Of a stretch of DNA of 37,728 bases, positions 18,688 to 28,575 are shown piece by piece (position 1 is the first letter of the stretch; each line of letters begins with the position of its first letter). The stretch comes from Clostridia bacterium (GTDB lineage Bacteria > Bacillota > Clostridia > UBA1381), in the NCBI GenBank assembly GCA_026418715.1, contig JAOAAV010000096.1, forward strand, positions 1 through 37,728. Reading direction: 5' to 3'. Under the pieces are notes generated by a model. The model was not told where the DNA came from and ran no database searches. It saw nothing but the letters and a program-made list of their open reading frames with translations. Position numbers and translations under genes: made by a program.

Positions 18688-19209
18688 ATGGAAAAAGGAT
18701 TGATACACATATATTGCGGCAATGGCAAAGGAAAAACTACGGCAGCAGTGGGGCTTGCGGCAAGATGTGCCGGAAGCGGTGGCGATGTGCTTTTTTTTCA
18801 ATTTCTAAAAGATAATACGTCTTCTGAAAGAGAAATTTTAAAAAAAATTGACAGAGTAACACTGCTAGACGGTCTTTCTAAAGTCAAATTTTCTTTTGCC
18901 ATGAATGAAAGCGAAATGCAGCAGGCTAAGCGCTTTTATACGGAAAAGATGGAAGAGATAATAAAAGAGTCGGAAAAATATAGGCTTCTTGTAATGGATG
19001 AGATTATAGCGGCTGCGAATAAGGGTTTTATAGATGAAGACAGACTTGTAGAATTTTTAAAAAATAAGCCCTATATGCTTGAGGTCGTATTGACCGGAAG
19101 AAATCCAAGCGAAAGGCTTGTCGATATTGCGGATTATGTTTCAGAAATCAAGAAAATAAAGCACCCTTTTGACAAAGGAATAAAGGCAAGAAAGGGAATT
19201 GAATTTTAA
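18688..19209 (+). CDS. cobO: Corrinoid adenosyltransferase (CobO/CobA type)
   Basis: Transfers the 5'-deoxyadenosyl group of ATP to the reduced corrin cobalt. MEKGLIHIYCGNGKGKTTAA carries the inverted-topology P-loop typical of this ATP:corrinoid transferase class. LLVMDEIIAAANKGFI is the Walker B region and VLTGRNPSERLVDIADYVSEI the conserved C-terminal motif. From the ATG at 18688 (ATGAGG 6 nt upstream) it has 173 residues. Upstream in-frame ATGs at 18673 (ATGA overlap with cbiP) and 18676 have weaker ribosome-binding sites. Confidence 0.94.
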   Translation: MEKGLIHIYCGNGKGKTTAAVGLAARCAGSGGDVLFFQFLKDNTSSEREILKKIDRVTLLDGLSKVKFSFAMNESEMQQAKRFYTEKMEEIIKESEKYRLLVMDEIIAAANKGFIDEDRLVEFLKNKPYMLEVVLTGRNPSERLVDIADYVSEIKKIKHPFDKGIKARKGIEF

Positions 19210-19222
19210 AGGATTGAATATA

Positions 19223-19849
19223 ATGGAATTTTTAAAACCTATGGACATAGAAAAGCGTTCATTTGAGATTATAGAAACAATGCTTGATGGCAGAAAATTC
19301 AATGAGCTTGAATCACCTATCATCAAACGTGTAATTCATACATCAGCGGATTTTGATTATGCCGACAATCTGGAATTTAGTCCAAATGTCGTGCAAATTG
19401 CTATTGATGCAATAAAAAACGGATGCACCATCATTACGGATACCAAAATGGCATTTTCAGGAATAAATAAGACATTGCTCACAAAGCTGCATTGCGATGT
19501 TAAGTGTTATATTGATGATGAATATGTTGTGAAGGAGGCAAAGCAAAGAGGGATAACAAGATCGGCAGTGAGTATGGAAAAGGCGGCTTTGGATTCTGGA
19601 ACTAAAATTTTTGCGATAGGAAACGCTCCAACGGCATTAATAAAACTATATGAGCTTGTACAAGAGAAAAGAATTGCTCCCGCATTGGTAATAGGTGTTC
19701 CAGTGGGTTTTGTTAATGTAATCGAATCAAAAGAACTCTTTAAAACCTGTGGTGTGCCATATATTATAGCAAATGGCAGGAAGGGCGGAAGCAATATTGC
19801 TGCCGCTATTGTCAATGCTGTTATATATATGACTGTGGGAGAAAGGTAG
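19223..19849 (+). CDS. cbiC: Cobalt-precorrin-8 methylmutase CbiC
   Basis: Moves the C11 methyl to C12, forming cobyrinate. The conserved catalytic histidine is His39 in RVIHTSADFDYAD, and GNAPTAL and IGVPVGFVN are typical C-terminal motifs. From the ATG at 19223, preceded by AAAGGA, it has 208 residues. A TTG at 19199 would lengthen it by eight residues into cobO without a better ribosome-binding site. Confidence 0.94.
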   Translation: MEFLKPMDIEKRSFEIIETMLDGRKFNELESPIIKRVIHTSADFDYADNLEFSPNVVQIAIDAIKNGCTIITDTKMAFSGINKTLLTKLHCDVKCYIDDEYVVKEAKQRGITRSAVSMEKAALDSGTKIFAIGNAPTALIKLYELVQEKRIAPALVIGVPVGFVNVIESKELFKTCGVPYIIANGRKGGSNIAAAIVNAVIYMTVGER

Positions 19850-19856
19850 CTTGCAA

Positions 19857-20930
19857 ATGCTGAGGGAAGGTTATACTACGGGATCTTGTGCGGCCGCGGC
19901 ATGTTTAGCTGTTGCTTTATGGAAAACGACGGGAGAATGCCCGGCAAGAGTTTGTATCGATACTCCGATAGGGAAAACCTTGCAGCTTGATGTTGTAAGA
20001 CTTGAGAATATGCGCTGTGGTGTTGTAAAAGATGCCGGAGATGATCCGGATGTGACGGACAAATGTATGGTAGTGGCCGATGTTACAATATGGAAAAATG
20101 AAGGGGATATCATATTCCATCGGGGAGAAGGTGTGGGAGTGGTAGCAGCAAAGGGACTTAAGGTTTCTGTCGGCGAACCTGCAATTAACCCTGTTCCAAG
20201 GATGATGATAGAAAAAGAACTCAGAAAAGTTATAGGAAATAAAGGCGCTGATGTGACTATATCAATTCCTCACGGAGAGGAAATCGCAAAAAAAACGTTC
20301 AATCCCAGATTAGGAATTGTTGGCGGACTTTCGATATTGGGAACAACCGGAATAGTTAGGCCGATGAGTGATGAGGCGGTAAAAGAGTCACTTGCTCTTG
20401 AGCTCCATATGCACAAGGAAAGTGGCAAAAAATCCGTTGCGCTGGTCCCCGGAAACACCGGTGAAAAGGCTTTGAAAAAGCTTTTTCCTAAGGTGGATTG
20501 CATTGTGCATATGAGCAATTACGTAGGTTTTATGATGGATACGGCGATAGAATATGGCTTTAAAAATATTTTGATTTTCGGGCAAACGGGCAAACTTGTT
20601 AAGCTTGCCGCAGATATTATGAATACTCACAGTCATATTGCTGATGCAAGAAACGAAGTTATTTGCACACACGCGGCACTTATGGGTGCTAGAATTGACA
20701 TTTTAAGACAGCTTTATGAATGTAAAACGACACAAGCATCCATTGAAATTATAAATAGCTGTGGTATGAGTGGTGTATGGCAGAGCATAATTGAAAAGGC
20801 GAAGGACAATTGTGAAAAGCGAGTACTGAAAAAAGCGGAGATAGGATTGATTTTTGTTGATGATAAGCACAATGTTCTGGCAATGACGAAAAATGCGGAG
20901 AGTATTTTGGAGGGATTTTTTTATGAATGA
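19857..20930 (+). CDS. cbiD: Cobalt-precorrin-5B C1-methyltransferase CbiD
   Basis: SAM-dependent methylation at C1 in the anaerobic ring-contraction branch; its presence marks the early-cobalt pathway. The N terminus LREGYTTGSCAAAAC is diagnostic of CbiD. Other conserved parts are AGDDPDVTD, GEPAINPVPR, the glycine-rich GGLSILGTTGIVRPMSDEA, and FGQTGKLVKLAA. About 357 residues, as usual. The ATG at 19857 is used; a TTG at 19851 closer to GAAAGG is also possible. Confidence 0.95.
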   Translation: MLREGYTTGSCAAAACLAVALWKTTGECPARVCIDTPIGKTLQLDVVRLENMRCGVVKDAGDDPDVTDKCMVVADVTIWKNEGDIIFHRGEGVGVVAAKGLKVSVGEPAINPVPRMMIEKELRKVIGNKGADVTISIPHGEEIAKKTFNPRLGIVGGLSILGTTGIVRPMSDEAVKESLALELHMHKESGKKSVALVPGNTGEKALKKLFPKVDCIVHMSNYVGFMMDTAIEYGFKNILIFGQTGKLVKLAADIMNTHSHIADARNEVICTHAALMGARIDILRQLYECKTTQASIEIINSCGMSGVWQSIIEKAKDNCEKRVLKKAEIGLIFVDDKHNVLAMTKNAESILEGFFYE

Positions 20931-22134
20931 GATAATCGTTATAGGCGGCGGCAGTGGAGTTTTTGAATATATACTTCCTGCTGCTCAAAATGCAATTGCC
21001 TCCGCTGATTATGTTATTGCAGGAAAGCGATTTGCAAAATTTATTCCTGAACATAAATGGTATCCCTTTGACAAAATGGACTCTGTCTCAAGTCTTATAG
21101 AAAAGCTGATTTTAAAGGGCAGCGTTGCGGTGGTGGTCTCAGGTGATCCGCTTATGTATAGTTTTTACAGGATTATAAAGGAGAAATTTAAAGATATCAA
21201 TATAAAAGTTATTCCAGGCGTGGGTTCGCTTCAATTGATTGGAGCAAAATTCGGAATTACTATGGAGAATGCAAAGGTTTTAAGCCTTCACGGTAGAAAA
21301 GTCGAAGATGGGAAAATCGTAATGACGGTATATGAAAATGAAACTGTATTTTTCCTTTGTTCTCGTGAAAATAACCCGTCATACATAAGCACCCTTATGC
21401 TTCAATACGGGCTCGAACATGTTGCGGTCTATGTCGGTGCAAATTTGACCTATAATGATGAGATTTTAGATTGCGGCACACCAAAGCAAATCAGAGAGAG
21501 AAATTATCCTGACTTGTGTGTTGTAATTGTAAAAAATGAAAAGCCTGAGCCTTGCCGCCGCAAGCCATTCTTAAAAGATTCGGATTTTATCAGAAATAAA
21601 GTGCCTATGACAAAGGGAGAAATTAGAGCGATTGTTTTAAGCAAGCTCCAAATTTCAGCATGTAGCACAGTATGGGATATCGGAGCGGGAACAGGGAGCA
21701 TTAGTGTTGAGGTTTCAAGACAGTGCCCGTTCGGAAAAATCTATGCAGTTGAAAAAAGTGAAGCGGCAATTGATGTGCTTGAAAAGAACAAGGCAAAATT
21801 TTACTGTGATAATTTAAACATTGTAAGAGGTAGCGCACTTTCATGCATTAGGACCCTGCCTGTGCCGCACGCAGTTTTTATAGGCGGTTCTGACGGAGAA
21901 CTCGAAGGCATATTTGAATATATAAAATCTCTTGATAGAGAAATAAATATTGTTATGACTGCCGTGACCATAGAAACCCAAAACAAAGCATATGAAATTA
22001 TGAAAGATATGCCTGAATTTGATATCGTTCAAATTAGTATAAACAGAGGGAAAAAAATAGGCGGATACATGATGTTTGAGGGAAACAATCCAATCACCAT
22101 ATTTTCAGCAAATACAAAGGAGAGGTTAAGTTGA
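20923..22134 (+). CDS. cbiET: Fused precorrin-6Y methyltransferase CbiE-CbiT
   Basis: Two-domain enzyme for methylation at C5 and C15 plus decarboxylation at C12. Residues 1 to about 205 are the tetrapyrrole methylase domain CbiE, with VIGGGSGVFEYI at the N terminus and VVSGDPLMYSFY. From about residue 215 comes CbiT, a Rossmann SAM domain with PMTKGEIRAIVLSKL and the SAM loop VWDIGAGTGSISVEV. The fusion corresponds to CobL of the aerobic pathway, but neighbours cbiD and cbiG place it in the anaerobic route. GGAGGG precedes the ATG at 20923; an ATG at 20893 lies inside cbiD and is less likely. Confidence 0.95.
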   Translation: MNEIIVIGGGSGVFEYILPAAQNAIASADYVIAGKRFAKFIPEHKWYPFDKMDSVSSLIEKLILKGSVAVVVSGDPLMYSFYRIIKEKFKDINIKVIPGVGSLQLIGAKFGITMENAKVLSLHGRKVEDGKIVMTVYENETVFFLCSRENNPSYISTLMLQYGLEHVAVYVGANLTYNDEILDCGTPKQIRERNYPDLCVVIVKNEKPEPCRRKPFLKDSDFIRNKVPMTKGEIRAIVLSKLQISACSTVWDIGAGTGSISVEVSRQCPFGKIYAVEKSEAAIDVLEKNKAKFYCDNLNIVRGSALSCIRTLPVPHAVFIGGSDGELEGIFEYIKSLDREINIVMTAVTIETQNKAYEIMKDMPEFDIVQISINRGKKIGGYMMFEGNNPITIFSANTKERLS

Positions 22135-22835
22135 GGGGAAGGTTTTATTCGGTCGGCATTGGGCCTGGGGATCCTGAGTACATTACGTTGAAGGCAAAAA
22201 GGGTATTGGAAGATGCCGATATTATTGCGGTTCCGGTGAAAAAACAGGGCGAAAAATCAACGGCTTTTGAAATAGTAAAGGACATTGTTGATCTAAAAGA
22301 TAAAAAAATTCTCAAGCTTCAGTTTCTGATGAGCAAAGAGCATAAGGTTAGAATAAATTCGAGAAATACGGCGGTAGAAGCCATTATCAGCAAACTAAAT
22401 GAAGGCAAAAATATCGCCATGATAACTCTTGGTGACGTTTCTGTCTATAGTACCTGCACATATGTTAATCAACAATTAAAAAAAGATGGCTTTGAATCTG
22501 AAATTATTTCAGGAATACCTTCTTTTTGTGCCGGAGCAGCAAGAGCTCACGTATCTCTTTGCGAAGGGGATGAAACACTGGCTATTGTCCCGTCTGTAAA
22601 GGATACGGACTATATTGAAACCGTTATACGGCTTTTTGACAATATTATCATCATGAAGCCGAGAAAAGAGAAAGACAGGATTTACGATATATTGAAAAAT
22701 ATGAACTTGCTTGAGCATGCCATCGTCATGAGCCGTGTGGGAATGTCTGGAGAGATTGTTAAAACAATAGGTTCAAACATTGATTATGGATATTTTACAA
22801 CAATTCTGATTAAGAAGGGCGGGACAAAGCAGTGA
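22131..22835 (+). CDS. cbiL: Cobalt-factor II C20-methyltransferase CbiL
   Basis: First SAM-dependent methyltransferase of the cobalt pathway, acting at C20. The N terminus FYSVGIGPGDPEYITLKAKR, ADIIAVPVKKQGEKSTAF and ITLGDVSVYSTCTYV are characteristic of CbiL/CobI. It has 234 residues. The TTG start (TTGA overlap with cbiET) follows AAAGGAGAGG at normal spacing, so TTG is accepted. Confidence 0.94.
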   Translation: MRGRFYSVGIGPGDPEYITLKAKRVLEDADIIAVPVKKQGEKSTAFEIVKDIVDLKDKKILKLQFLMSKEHKVRINSRNTAVEAIISKLNEGKNIAMITLGDVSVYSTCTYVNQQLKKDGFESEIISGIPSFCAGAARAHVSLCEGDETLAIVPSVKDTDYIETVIRLFDNIIIMKPRKEKDRIYDILKNMNLLEHAIVMSRVGMSGEIVKTIGSNIDYGYFTTILIKKGGTKQ

Positions 22836-23587
22836 TTTATTTTATTGGAGCAGGAGCGGGAGATCCTGAACTTTTAACGATAAAAGGGAAAAAAATCATT
22901 GACGATTCCGATGTTATAATTTACGCAGGCTCTCTTGTTAACAAGGAAATTTTAAATGACGCAAAAACGGGCTGCCGCGTATATAACAGCGCTTTTATGA
23001 CGCTGGATGAAGTGATTACCGTAATGGAAGAAGCAGAAAAGGCAGGATTGCAGACCGCAAGAGTTCATACTGGGGATCCCTCGATTTACGGAGCAGTTAG
23101 GGAGCAATTTGACAGGCTGGATGAGCTTGGAATCAAATATAAAATTATCCCTGGTGTCAGTTCATTTTTGGCGGCGGCAGCTTCTTTGAAAAAGGAGTAT
23201 ACGCTGCCAAATGTAAGTCAAACCGTTATTTTGACGCGTATGGAGGGCAGGACGTCAGTGCCGGAGCGTGAGAGCATAAGAAGTTTGGCAAAGCACCGCT
23301 CCACAATGATTATTTTTTTATCTGTAGGTATGATAGAGGCTTTGGTGGAGGAATTAACTTCTTCTTATCCCGTTGATACCCCTGTGGCTGTAGTATATAA
23401 AGCATCATGGGAGGATGAGAAGATAATACGGGGTACATTGGAGAATATAGCCATGAAAACAATTGCCGAAGGAATCTCGAAAACAGCCATTATAGCAGTA
23501 GGGGATTTTCTTGGGAATGAATATGATTTGTCTAAGTTGTATGATAAAACATTTTCACATGAGTTTAGAAAAGGGATAATCGAATGA
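22832..23587 (+). CDS. cbiF: Cobalt-precorrin-4 C11-methyltransferase CbiF
   Basis: SAM-dependent methylation at C11. The N terminus YFIGAGAGDPELLTIKGKK, VIIYAGSLVN, RVHTGDPSIYGAVREQ and the proline motif IIPGVSSFLAAAA identify CbiF/CobM. It has 251 residues. The GTG start overlaps the cbiL stop as GTGA, and the end overlaps cbiG as ATGA, so translation of cbiL, cbiF and cbiG is probably coupled. Confidence 0.95.
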   Translation: MIYFIGAGAGDPELLTIKGKKIIDDSDVIIYAGSLVNKEILNDAKTGCRVYNSAFMTLDEVITVMEEAEKAGLQTARVHTGDPSIYGAVREQFDRLDELGIKYKIIPGVSSFLAAAASLKKEYTLPNVSQTVILTRMEGRTSVPERESIRSLAKHRSTMIIFLSVGMIEALVEELTSSYPVDTPVAVVYKASWEDEKIIRGTLENIAMKTIAEGISKTAIIAVGDFLGNEYDLSKLYDKTFSHEFRKGIIE

Positions 23588-24600
23588 AAACAGCTTATTT
23601 TTATCTTACTACGGAAGGAAAGTTAATTGCGGAAAAACTTTATGCGGCAATGGGCGGGACTATATTTGAAAAAGCTGTATTCAAGGAAAGCGTAAAAAAA
23701 GCCTTCTACCAATATGAAGCGCTTGTATTTATCATGGCGGCAGGAATTGCGGTCAGGATGATAGCTCCGTTACTGCAAAGCAAGCAGCATGATCCTGCTG
23801 TGGTTGTGTTGGATCAAAGCGGGAGATTTTGTATCAGTCTTTTATCGGGGCATATAGGCGGTGCTAATACACTTTCCGTAAAAATTGCCGATATATTAGG
23901 CGCAACACCGGTAATCACCACTGCTACAGACGTAAAGCACGTTTGCTCATTTGATTTGTTTGCAAAGTCGCAAAATGCTTATATAGAAAATATAGAGGAA
24001 TTAAAATATATAAGCTCATACATTTTGGAAGGGAATTCGGTCGACTTTGTATCCGGATTGAATGTAAAAGCTGATTTTGGAATAAATGTAAATATTGTTA
24101 AAAATTTCCGAGAAAATCATTCTGTTATATTCGACATTTATCCGTCTATTATGTCTGACAAACATATTTTGTATATCAGGCCGAAATGCTTGTTTGTTGG
24201 CATAGGCTGCAAAAGAGGAACTGCTTTTGAATATCTTGAAAAATGCTTTTTGCACTTTTTAAATCAGAACAATGTTAGTATATATTGCATAAAAGGTGTT
24301 TCCACGATAGCTCTAAAAAAGGATGAGCCATGTATTAACGAGCTTTGCGGAAAATACAATATTCCTATGACAGTTGTTGAAATTGATGAAATAAATTTAT
24401 ATGCAGATAAATTCGAGGTATCGGATTATGTAAAAAAGGTGACAGGCGCTGTTTCAGTTGCCGAAGGAAGCTGTTATATTGCCTCGGGGAAAGGAACCAT
24501 ATTATGCAAAAAAACAAAATATGACGGTGTAACGCTTGCACTTTCAATGGAAGAAAATGTATATGAATTCTATAATCAGAATGGGGATGAGAATTTTTGA
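23584..24600 (+). CDS. cbiG: Cobalt-precorrin-5A hydrolase CbiG
   Basis: Opens the delta-lactone of cobalt-precorrin-5A and releases acetaldehyde, a step specific to the anaerobic route. The N-terminal region has MAAGIAVRMIAPLLQSK, DPAVVVLDQSGRFCISLLSG and GATPVITTATD. A central domain and a C-terminal CobE-like domain (from about residue 205: FVGIGCKRGTAFEYLEKC) follow. It has 338 residues. ATG overlaps the cbiF stop; AAAAGGGAT is the ribosome-binding site. Confidence 0.95.
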   Translation: MKTAYFYLTTEGKLIAEKLYAAMGGTIFEKAVFKESVKKAFYQYEALVFIMAAGIAVRMIAPLLQSKQHDPAVVVLDQSGRFCISLLSGHIGGANTLSVKIADILGATPVITTATDVKHVCSFDLFAKSQNAYIENIEELKYISSYILEGNSVDFVSGLNVKADFGINVNIVKNFRENHSVIFDIYPSIMSDKHILYIRPKCLFVGIGCKRGTAFEYLEKCFLHFLNQNNVSIYCIKGVSTIALKKDEPCINELCGKYNIPMTVVEIDEINLYADKFEVSDYVKKVTGAVSVAEGSCYIASGKGTILCKKTKYDGVTLALSMEENVYEFYNQNGDENF

Positions 24601-25340
24601 GCAGGATTTGTGTAATTGGTTTTGGTCCTGGGAACAGGGAGTTTATGACCGAACAGGCAATAAAAGAGATAGAGCGTGCTGACGTTGTGATAGGATATAC
24701 CTTTTATGTGGATATTATAAGACCCATATTCCCCGATAAAGTATATTTTTCAACTCCAATGAAAAAGGAAATAGACAGATGCAGCATGGCACTTGATTAT
24801 GCTTTGTCTGGGAAAAATGTGGCGCTTGTATCAAGCGGTGACAGTGGAATTTATGGTATGGCTGGCATTATGCTTGAAATCGTAAATGAAAGAAAAGCGG
24901 ATGTGGAAGTTTTAGCCGTACCGGGGGTGACGGCTGCAAGTGCGGCTGCGGCGATACTCGGTGCACCGCTTATGCATGATTTTTCGGTGATAAGCTTAAG
25001 TGACCTTATGACGCCGATTGATTTGATTATGAAGCGTATACGATGCGCCGCCGAAGGAGATTTTGTAATATGCTTGTATAATCCAAAATCTAAAAAGCGT
25101 GCTGATTATATAAATCAAGCTGTTGATATTATTTTAGAATACAGAAACTCTAAAACTCCCGTCGGTATTGTGCGCCATGCCGGAAGATGCGGGCAAAGTG
25201 CAACAATCACCGATTTGGGGAAACTGAAAGAGGAACAAGTTGATATGTTTTGTGTTGTCATTATAGGAAATACGGGCACATATGTAAAAAACGGAAAAAT
25301 GATTACGCCAAGGGGCTACAAGCTGCAGGGAGAGATATAA
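24597..25340 (+). CDS. cbiH: Cobalt-factor III C17-methyltransferase CbiH
   Basis: Catalyses C17 methylation with ring contraction. The N terminus CVIGFGPGNREFMTEQA, VIGYTFYVD, and the motif ALVSSGDSGIYGMAGIMLE identify CbiH/CobJ, as do FVICLYNPKSKKR and TPVGIVRHAGR. At 247 residues it is a stand-alone CbiH without the C-terminal extension found in some species. The start is TTG (TTGA overlap with cbiG) behind GGGATGAGA. Confidence 0.95.
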   Translation: MSRICVIGFGPGNREFMTEQAIKEIERADVVIGYTFYVDIIRPIFPDKVYFSTPMKKEIDRCSMALDYALSGKNVALVSSGDSGIYGMAGIMLEIVNERKADVEVLAVPGVTAASAAAAILGAPLMHDFSVISLSDLMTPIDLIMKRIRCAAEGDFVICLYNPKSKKRADYINQAVDIILEYRNSKTPVGIVRHAGRCGQSATITDLGKLKEEQVDMFCVVIIGNTGTYVKNGKMITPRGYKLQGEI

Positions 25341-26825
25341 ATGAATAAAGGGAAAGTATATTTAGTAGGTGCAGGTCCCGGAGATAGGGGACTTCTTACC
25401 TTAAAGGGCGCAGAGTGCCTTAAAAAAGCTGATGTTATTATATATGACAAGTTGGTTTGCCCATCTTTATTGAATATAAATGGTCGATGTGAATTGATAT
25501 TTGCGGGGAAAGAAGCGGGAAACCACCATTTGAGTCAGGATAAAATCAATAAGCTTCTGGTTGAGAAAGCAATGGAAGGGAATATTGTGGTAAGGCTAAA
25601 AGGCGGTGATCCTTTCATATTCGGCAGAGGCGGCGAAGAGGCCCAAGAGCTTGTAAAGCACAATATAGAGTTTGAGGTTGTTCCGGGGGTATCATCCTGC
25701 TATGCGGCGGGAGCGTATGCGGGAATTCCTATTACGCATAGAGATTATGCGTCGTCTTTTCATGTAATAACTGGTCATGAATTAAAAAGCAATATCAATT
25801 ATGCAGTCCTTGCAAAAGAAAGCGGAACTCTTGTTTTTATGATGAGTCTGAATGCACTGTCATCCATTGTCCAAAAGCTTATGGAAAACGGGAAAGATAA
25901 AAATACTCCGGTGGCTGTGATTGAGCATGGGACAACGGCGATGCAACGTTATGTTGCAGGCACCCTTGAAACAATTTCAGATATTGTCGCAAAAAACAAG
26001 ATGAAAACTCCCGCACTTTTAATAGTAGGCAAAGTCGTAAAATTTCACGAGGAATTATCATGGTTTGGGAAAAAGCCGCTTTTTGGGAAAAATATTTTGG
26101 TGACATCAACGGCGAAAATGGCAGAAGAATTGGGGAGAATAATCGAAGATTTAGGCGGATATGCTGCGGAAATAAGCCTTATAAAAACAGTTCCGATTAA
26201 TTGTGATAAAGTAAAACAATTAAACTTTGACAGCTATACATGGATCTGGTTTTCAAGTGCAAACGGAGTTGAAATATTTTTTGACTTCTTAAAAAGAGAA
26301 CTTATGGACATTAGAAAGCTTTCACATATCAAATTTGCGGTTGTCGGGGAGAGGACAGCGGAAAAGCTTAAAAGCTACGGAATATTTGCCGATTGTATTC
26401 CTGAAAAATTTGAAAGCAAATACCTTGCTCAAAAACTGCAAAATAGACTGACTCCTAACGACCATGTCTTGATGCTCAGAGCCGAAGCGGCATCGGATAT
26501 AGTATGTGATATATTTTCGTCAAAAGGAATAAATTACACTGATATTGCAATATATAAAACAGAAACTGATTATTCAAAAGAAGCTGTTTTAAACATCTAT
26601 GGTCCGAACGCTGACTATGTTGTTTTGGCAAGCGCATCTGCGGTGAAGGCATTTAAAGAATTGACATATAATGATTTATCCAAAACGGCAAAGGTTATTT
26701 GCATAGGCGAAGTTACGGCAAAAGCTGCGAAAGAGTTGGACATTCATGTACACAAAACGGCAAAAAAGTCTACGGCGCATGGAATTGTTGAGTGTATATT
26801 GGAAGATTTGAAAAGGAGGGAATAA
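25341..26825 (+). CDS. cobA-hemD: Fused uroporphyrinogen-III C-methyltransferase / uroporphyrinogen-III synthase
   Basis: Bifunctional entry enzyme. Residues 1 to about 245 are the SUMT domain that makes precorrin-2, with [36 protein letters not shown] and [20 protein letters not shown]. Residues from about 250 are a HemD-type synthase with [36 protein letters not shown] and [14 protein letters not shown] fused protein would channel hydroxymethylbilane to uroporphyrinogen III and on to precorrin-2. The ATG directly abuts the cbiH stop, preceded by AGGGAGAG. HemC, which makes its substrate, is not in the window. Confidence 0.95.
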   Translation: MNKGKVYLVGAGPGDRGLLTLKGAECLKKADVIIYDKLVCPSLLNINGRCELIFAGKEAGNHHLSQDKINKLLVEKAMEGNIVVRLKGGDPFIFGRGGEEAQELVKHNIEFEVVPGVSSCYAAGAYAGIPITHRDYASSFHVITGHELKSNINYAVLAKESGTLVFMMSLNALSSIVQKLMENGKDKNTPVAVIEHGTTAMQRYVAGTLETISDIVAKNKMKTPALLIVGKVVKFHEELSWFGKKPLFGKNILVTSTAKMAEELGRIIEDLGGYAAEISLIKTVPINCDKVKQLNFDSYTWIWFSSANGVEIFFDFLKRELMDIRKLSHIKFAVVGERTAEKLKSYGIFADCIPEKFESKYLAQKLQNRLTPNDHVLMLRAEAASDIVCDIFSSKGINYTDIAIYKTETDYSKEAVLNIYGPNADYVVLASASAVKAFKELTYNDLSKTAKVICIGEVTAKAAKELDIHVHKTAKKSTAHGIVECILEDLKRRE

Positions 26826-26826
26826 A

Positions 26827-27792
26827 ATGCTGATAAGACCGAGAAGAAGACGAATTACAAAACAAATGCGTGATTTGGTGCATGAAACGTCCATTGATTT
26901 AACAGACCTTGTATATCCCATATTTGTGATTGAGGGGAAAAATATTAAAGAAATGGTTCCATCCATGCCGAATATATTTCGCTATTCTGTGGACATGCTC
27001 AAGCAAGCTTTGGATGAAGTTGTGGAATTGGGAATCGGTGCAGTTTTATATTTTGGAATACCTGCCTGCAAAGATGAAACAGGCAGCGGGGCGTATTCGG
27101 ACAGCGGCATAGTTCAGCAGGCAATCAGACTTACCAAACAGTGGTATCCTGACCTTTTGGTTATTGCCGATATCTGTCTTTGCGAATATACTTCCCACGG
27201 CCACTGCGGCACACTTGAAGGCGGGAAAGTGAACAATGATAAAACTTTGCCTCTTCTGGCAAAAGCGGCGCTTTCATGCGCAAAAGCGGGAGCTGATATT
27301 GTGGCTCCGTCCGATATGATGGATGGGCGTGTTCTTGCAATAAGAAATATTTTGGATGAAAATGGTTATCAAAATACACTAATCATGTCATATGCGGTAA
27401 AATATTCGTCGGCATTTTACGGACCATTCAGAGATGCGGCGGGTTCTGCACCTGCCTTTGGAGACAGAAAAAGCTATCAAATGGATTTTAGAAATAGAAA
27501 AGAGGCACTTGTAGAGGTTCAGCTTGATATTGAGGAAGGTGCTGACATAATTATGGTAAAACCCGCACTTGCATATCTTGATATTGTAAAGTCTGTGAGC
27601 GACACTTTTTGCATACCTATTGCGGCATATAACGTAAGTGGTGAATATTCGATGGTGAAAGCGGCAGCCGAAAACGGCTGGTTAGATGAAAAAGCTGCAG
27701 TCCTAGAATCGATTACAGCCATGAAAAGAGCCGGAGCCAAAATTATTATTACTTATCATGCATTGGATGTGGCAAAATGGATAAAGCAATGA
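26827..27792 (+). CDS. hemB: Porphobilinogen synthase (ALA dehydratase)
   Basis: Condenses two 5-aminolevulinate molecules to porphobilinogen. The two Schiff-base lysines are Lys192 ([17 protein letters not shown]) and Lys245 ([13 protein letters not shown]), near the family positions 195 and 247. Cys117, Cys119 and Cys127 in [14 protein letters not shown] are the zinc-site cysteines, so a zinc-dependent enzyme is predicted. It has 321 residues. AAAAGGAGGG precedes the ATG. As part of the riboswitch operon, this general tetrapyrrole gene is tied to B12 demand. Confidence 0.96.
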   Translation: MLIRPRRRRITKQMRDLVHETSIDLTDLVYPIFVIEGKNIKEMVPSMPNIFRYSVDMLKQALDEVVELGIGAVLYFGIPACKDETGSGAYSDSGIVQQAIRLTKQWYPDLLVIADICLCEYTSHGHCGTLEGGKVNNDKTLPLLAKAALSCAKAGADIVAPSDMMDGRVLAIRNILDENGYQNTLIMSYAVKYSSAFYGPFRDAAGSAPAFGDRKSYQMDFRNRKEALVEVQLDIEEGADIIMVKPALAYLDIVKSVSDTFCIPIAAYNVSGEYSMVKAAAENGWLDEKAAVLESITAMKRAGAKIIITYHALDVAKWIKQ

Positions 27793-28526
27793 TTGCCGTC
27801 ATCGCGGGAACAAGCGAAGCATATGAAGTTATAGAAGCCCTTTGTAGAAAGTATATCGTCTGTGCATATGTTGCAACAGAAATTGGCATGGATATGCTAA
27901 AAAATTTAGATTGTATGGTTTATATTGGAAGATTGGATTATTATGGCTTTAAAAATGCGCTTTCAAAATATCATGCTGTAATTGATGCCACGCATCCGTT
28001 TGCGGTGGAAGTGTCGGAAAATGTGAGGCTGGCATGTAAAGCGAATAATATTCCATATATGAGATATCGGCGAAAAAGTGAAACCTATAGTTATGACAAC
28101 ATTATATGGGCAGAAAATAAAGAAGAGGCTGTTCAAATATTAAATACTGATAATAAAAATATTTTTTTCACAACAGGGATAAAAACATTTAAATTCTACA
28201 GTGAGCATGTTGTAAATTTTAAGCAAAGGGCTGCGGCAAGGATACTTAATTTACCCTCACACAATGAATTTGAAAAAAATATTATTCGGGCAAAGCCACC
28301 TTTTAGCATTGAAGATAATATAAGACATATGAAAGCCTGCAATGCTGAAATTATGGTTTCAAAGGACAGCGGGGAAAAGGGAGGCGTGTTTGAAAAAATC
28401 GCAGCCTGTCAAATACTAAAGCTTCCTATCTTACTTATCAAAGCTCCATATGAAAATGTTAGAAACATAACAATAGATGAACTGGAAAAATTGCTTGACG
28501 CTAAGCTTAAATCAATACAATCCTAG
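27789..28526 (+). CDS. cbiJ: Cobalt-precorrin-6A reductase CbiJ
   Basis: NAD(P)H-dependent reduction of cobalt-precorrin-6A to 6B. The N terminus [18 protein letters not shown] is a nucleotide-binding fold start. [20 protein letters not shown] and [17 protein letters not shown] are the conserved family motifs. From the ATG at 27789, which overlaps the hemB stop as ATGA, it has 245 residues; an in-frame ATG at 27777 would add four. It is the last operon gene. Only a weak AT-rich hairpin (GAATTTT/AAAATTC, 28526-28552) follows, so read-through to the downstream RNA terminator is possible. Confidence 0.93.
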   Translation: MIAVIAGTSEAYEVIEALCRKYIVCAYVATEIGMDMLKNLDCMVYIGRLDYYGFKNALSKYHAVIDATHPFAVEVSENVRLACKANNIPYMRYRRKSETYSYDNIIWAENKEEAVQILNTDNKNIFFTTGIKTFKFYSEHVVNFKQRAAARILNLPSHNEFEKNIIRAKPPFSIEDNIRHMKACNAEIMVSKDSGEKGGVFEKIAACQILKLPILLIKAPYENVRNITIDELEKLLDAKLKSIQS

Positions 28527-28575
28527 AATTTTCATCAATTTGAAAAAAATTCAATACAAATCTTTATTTTCGGTA

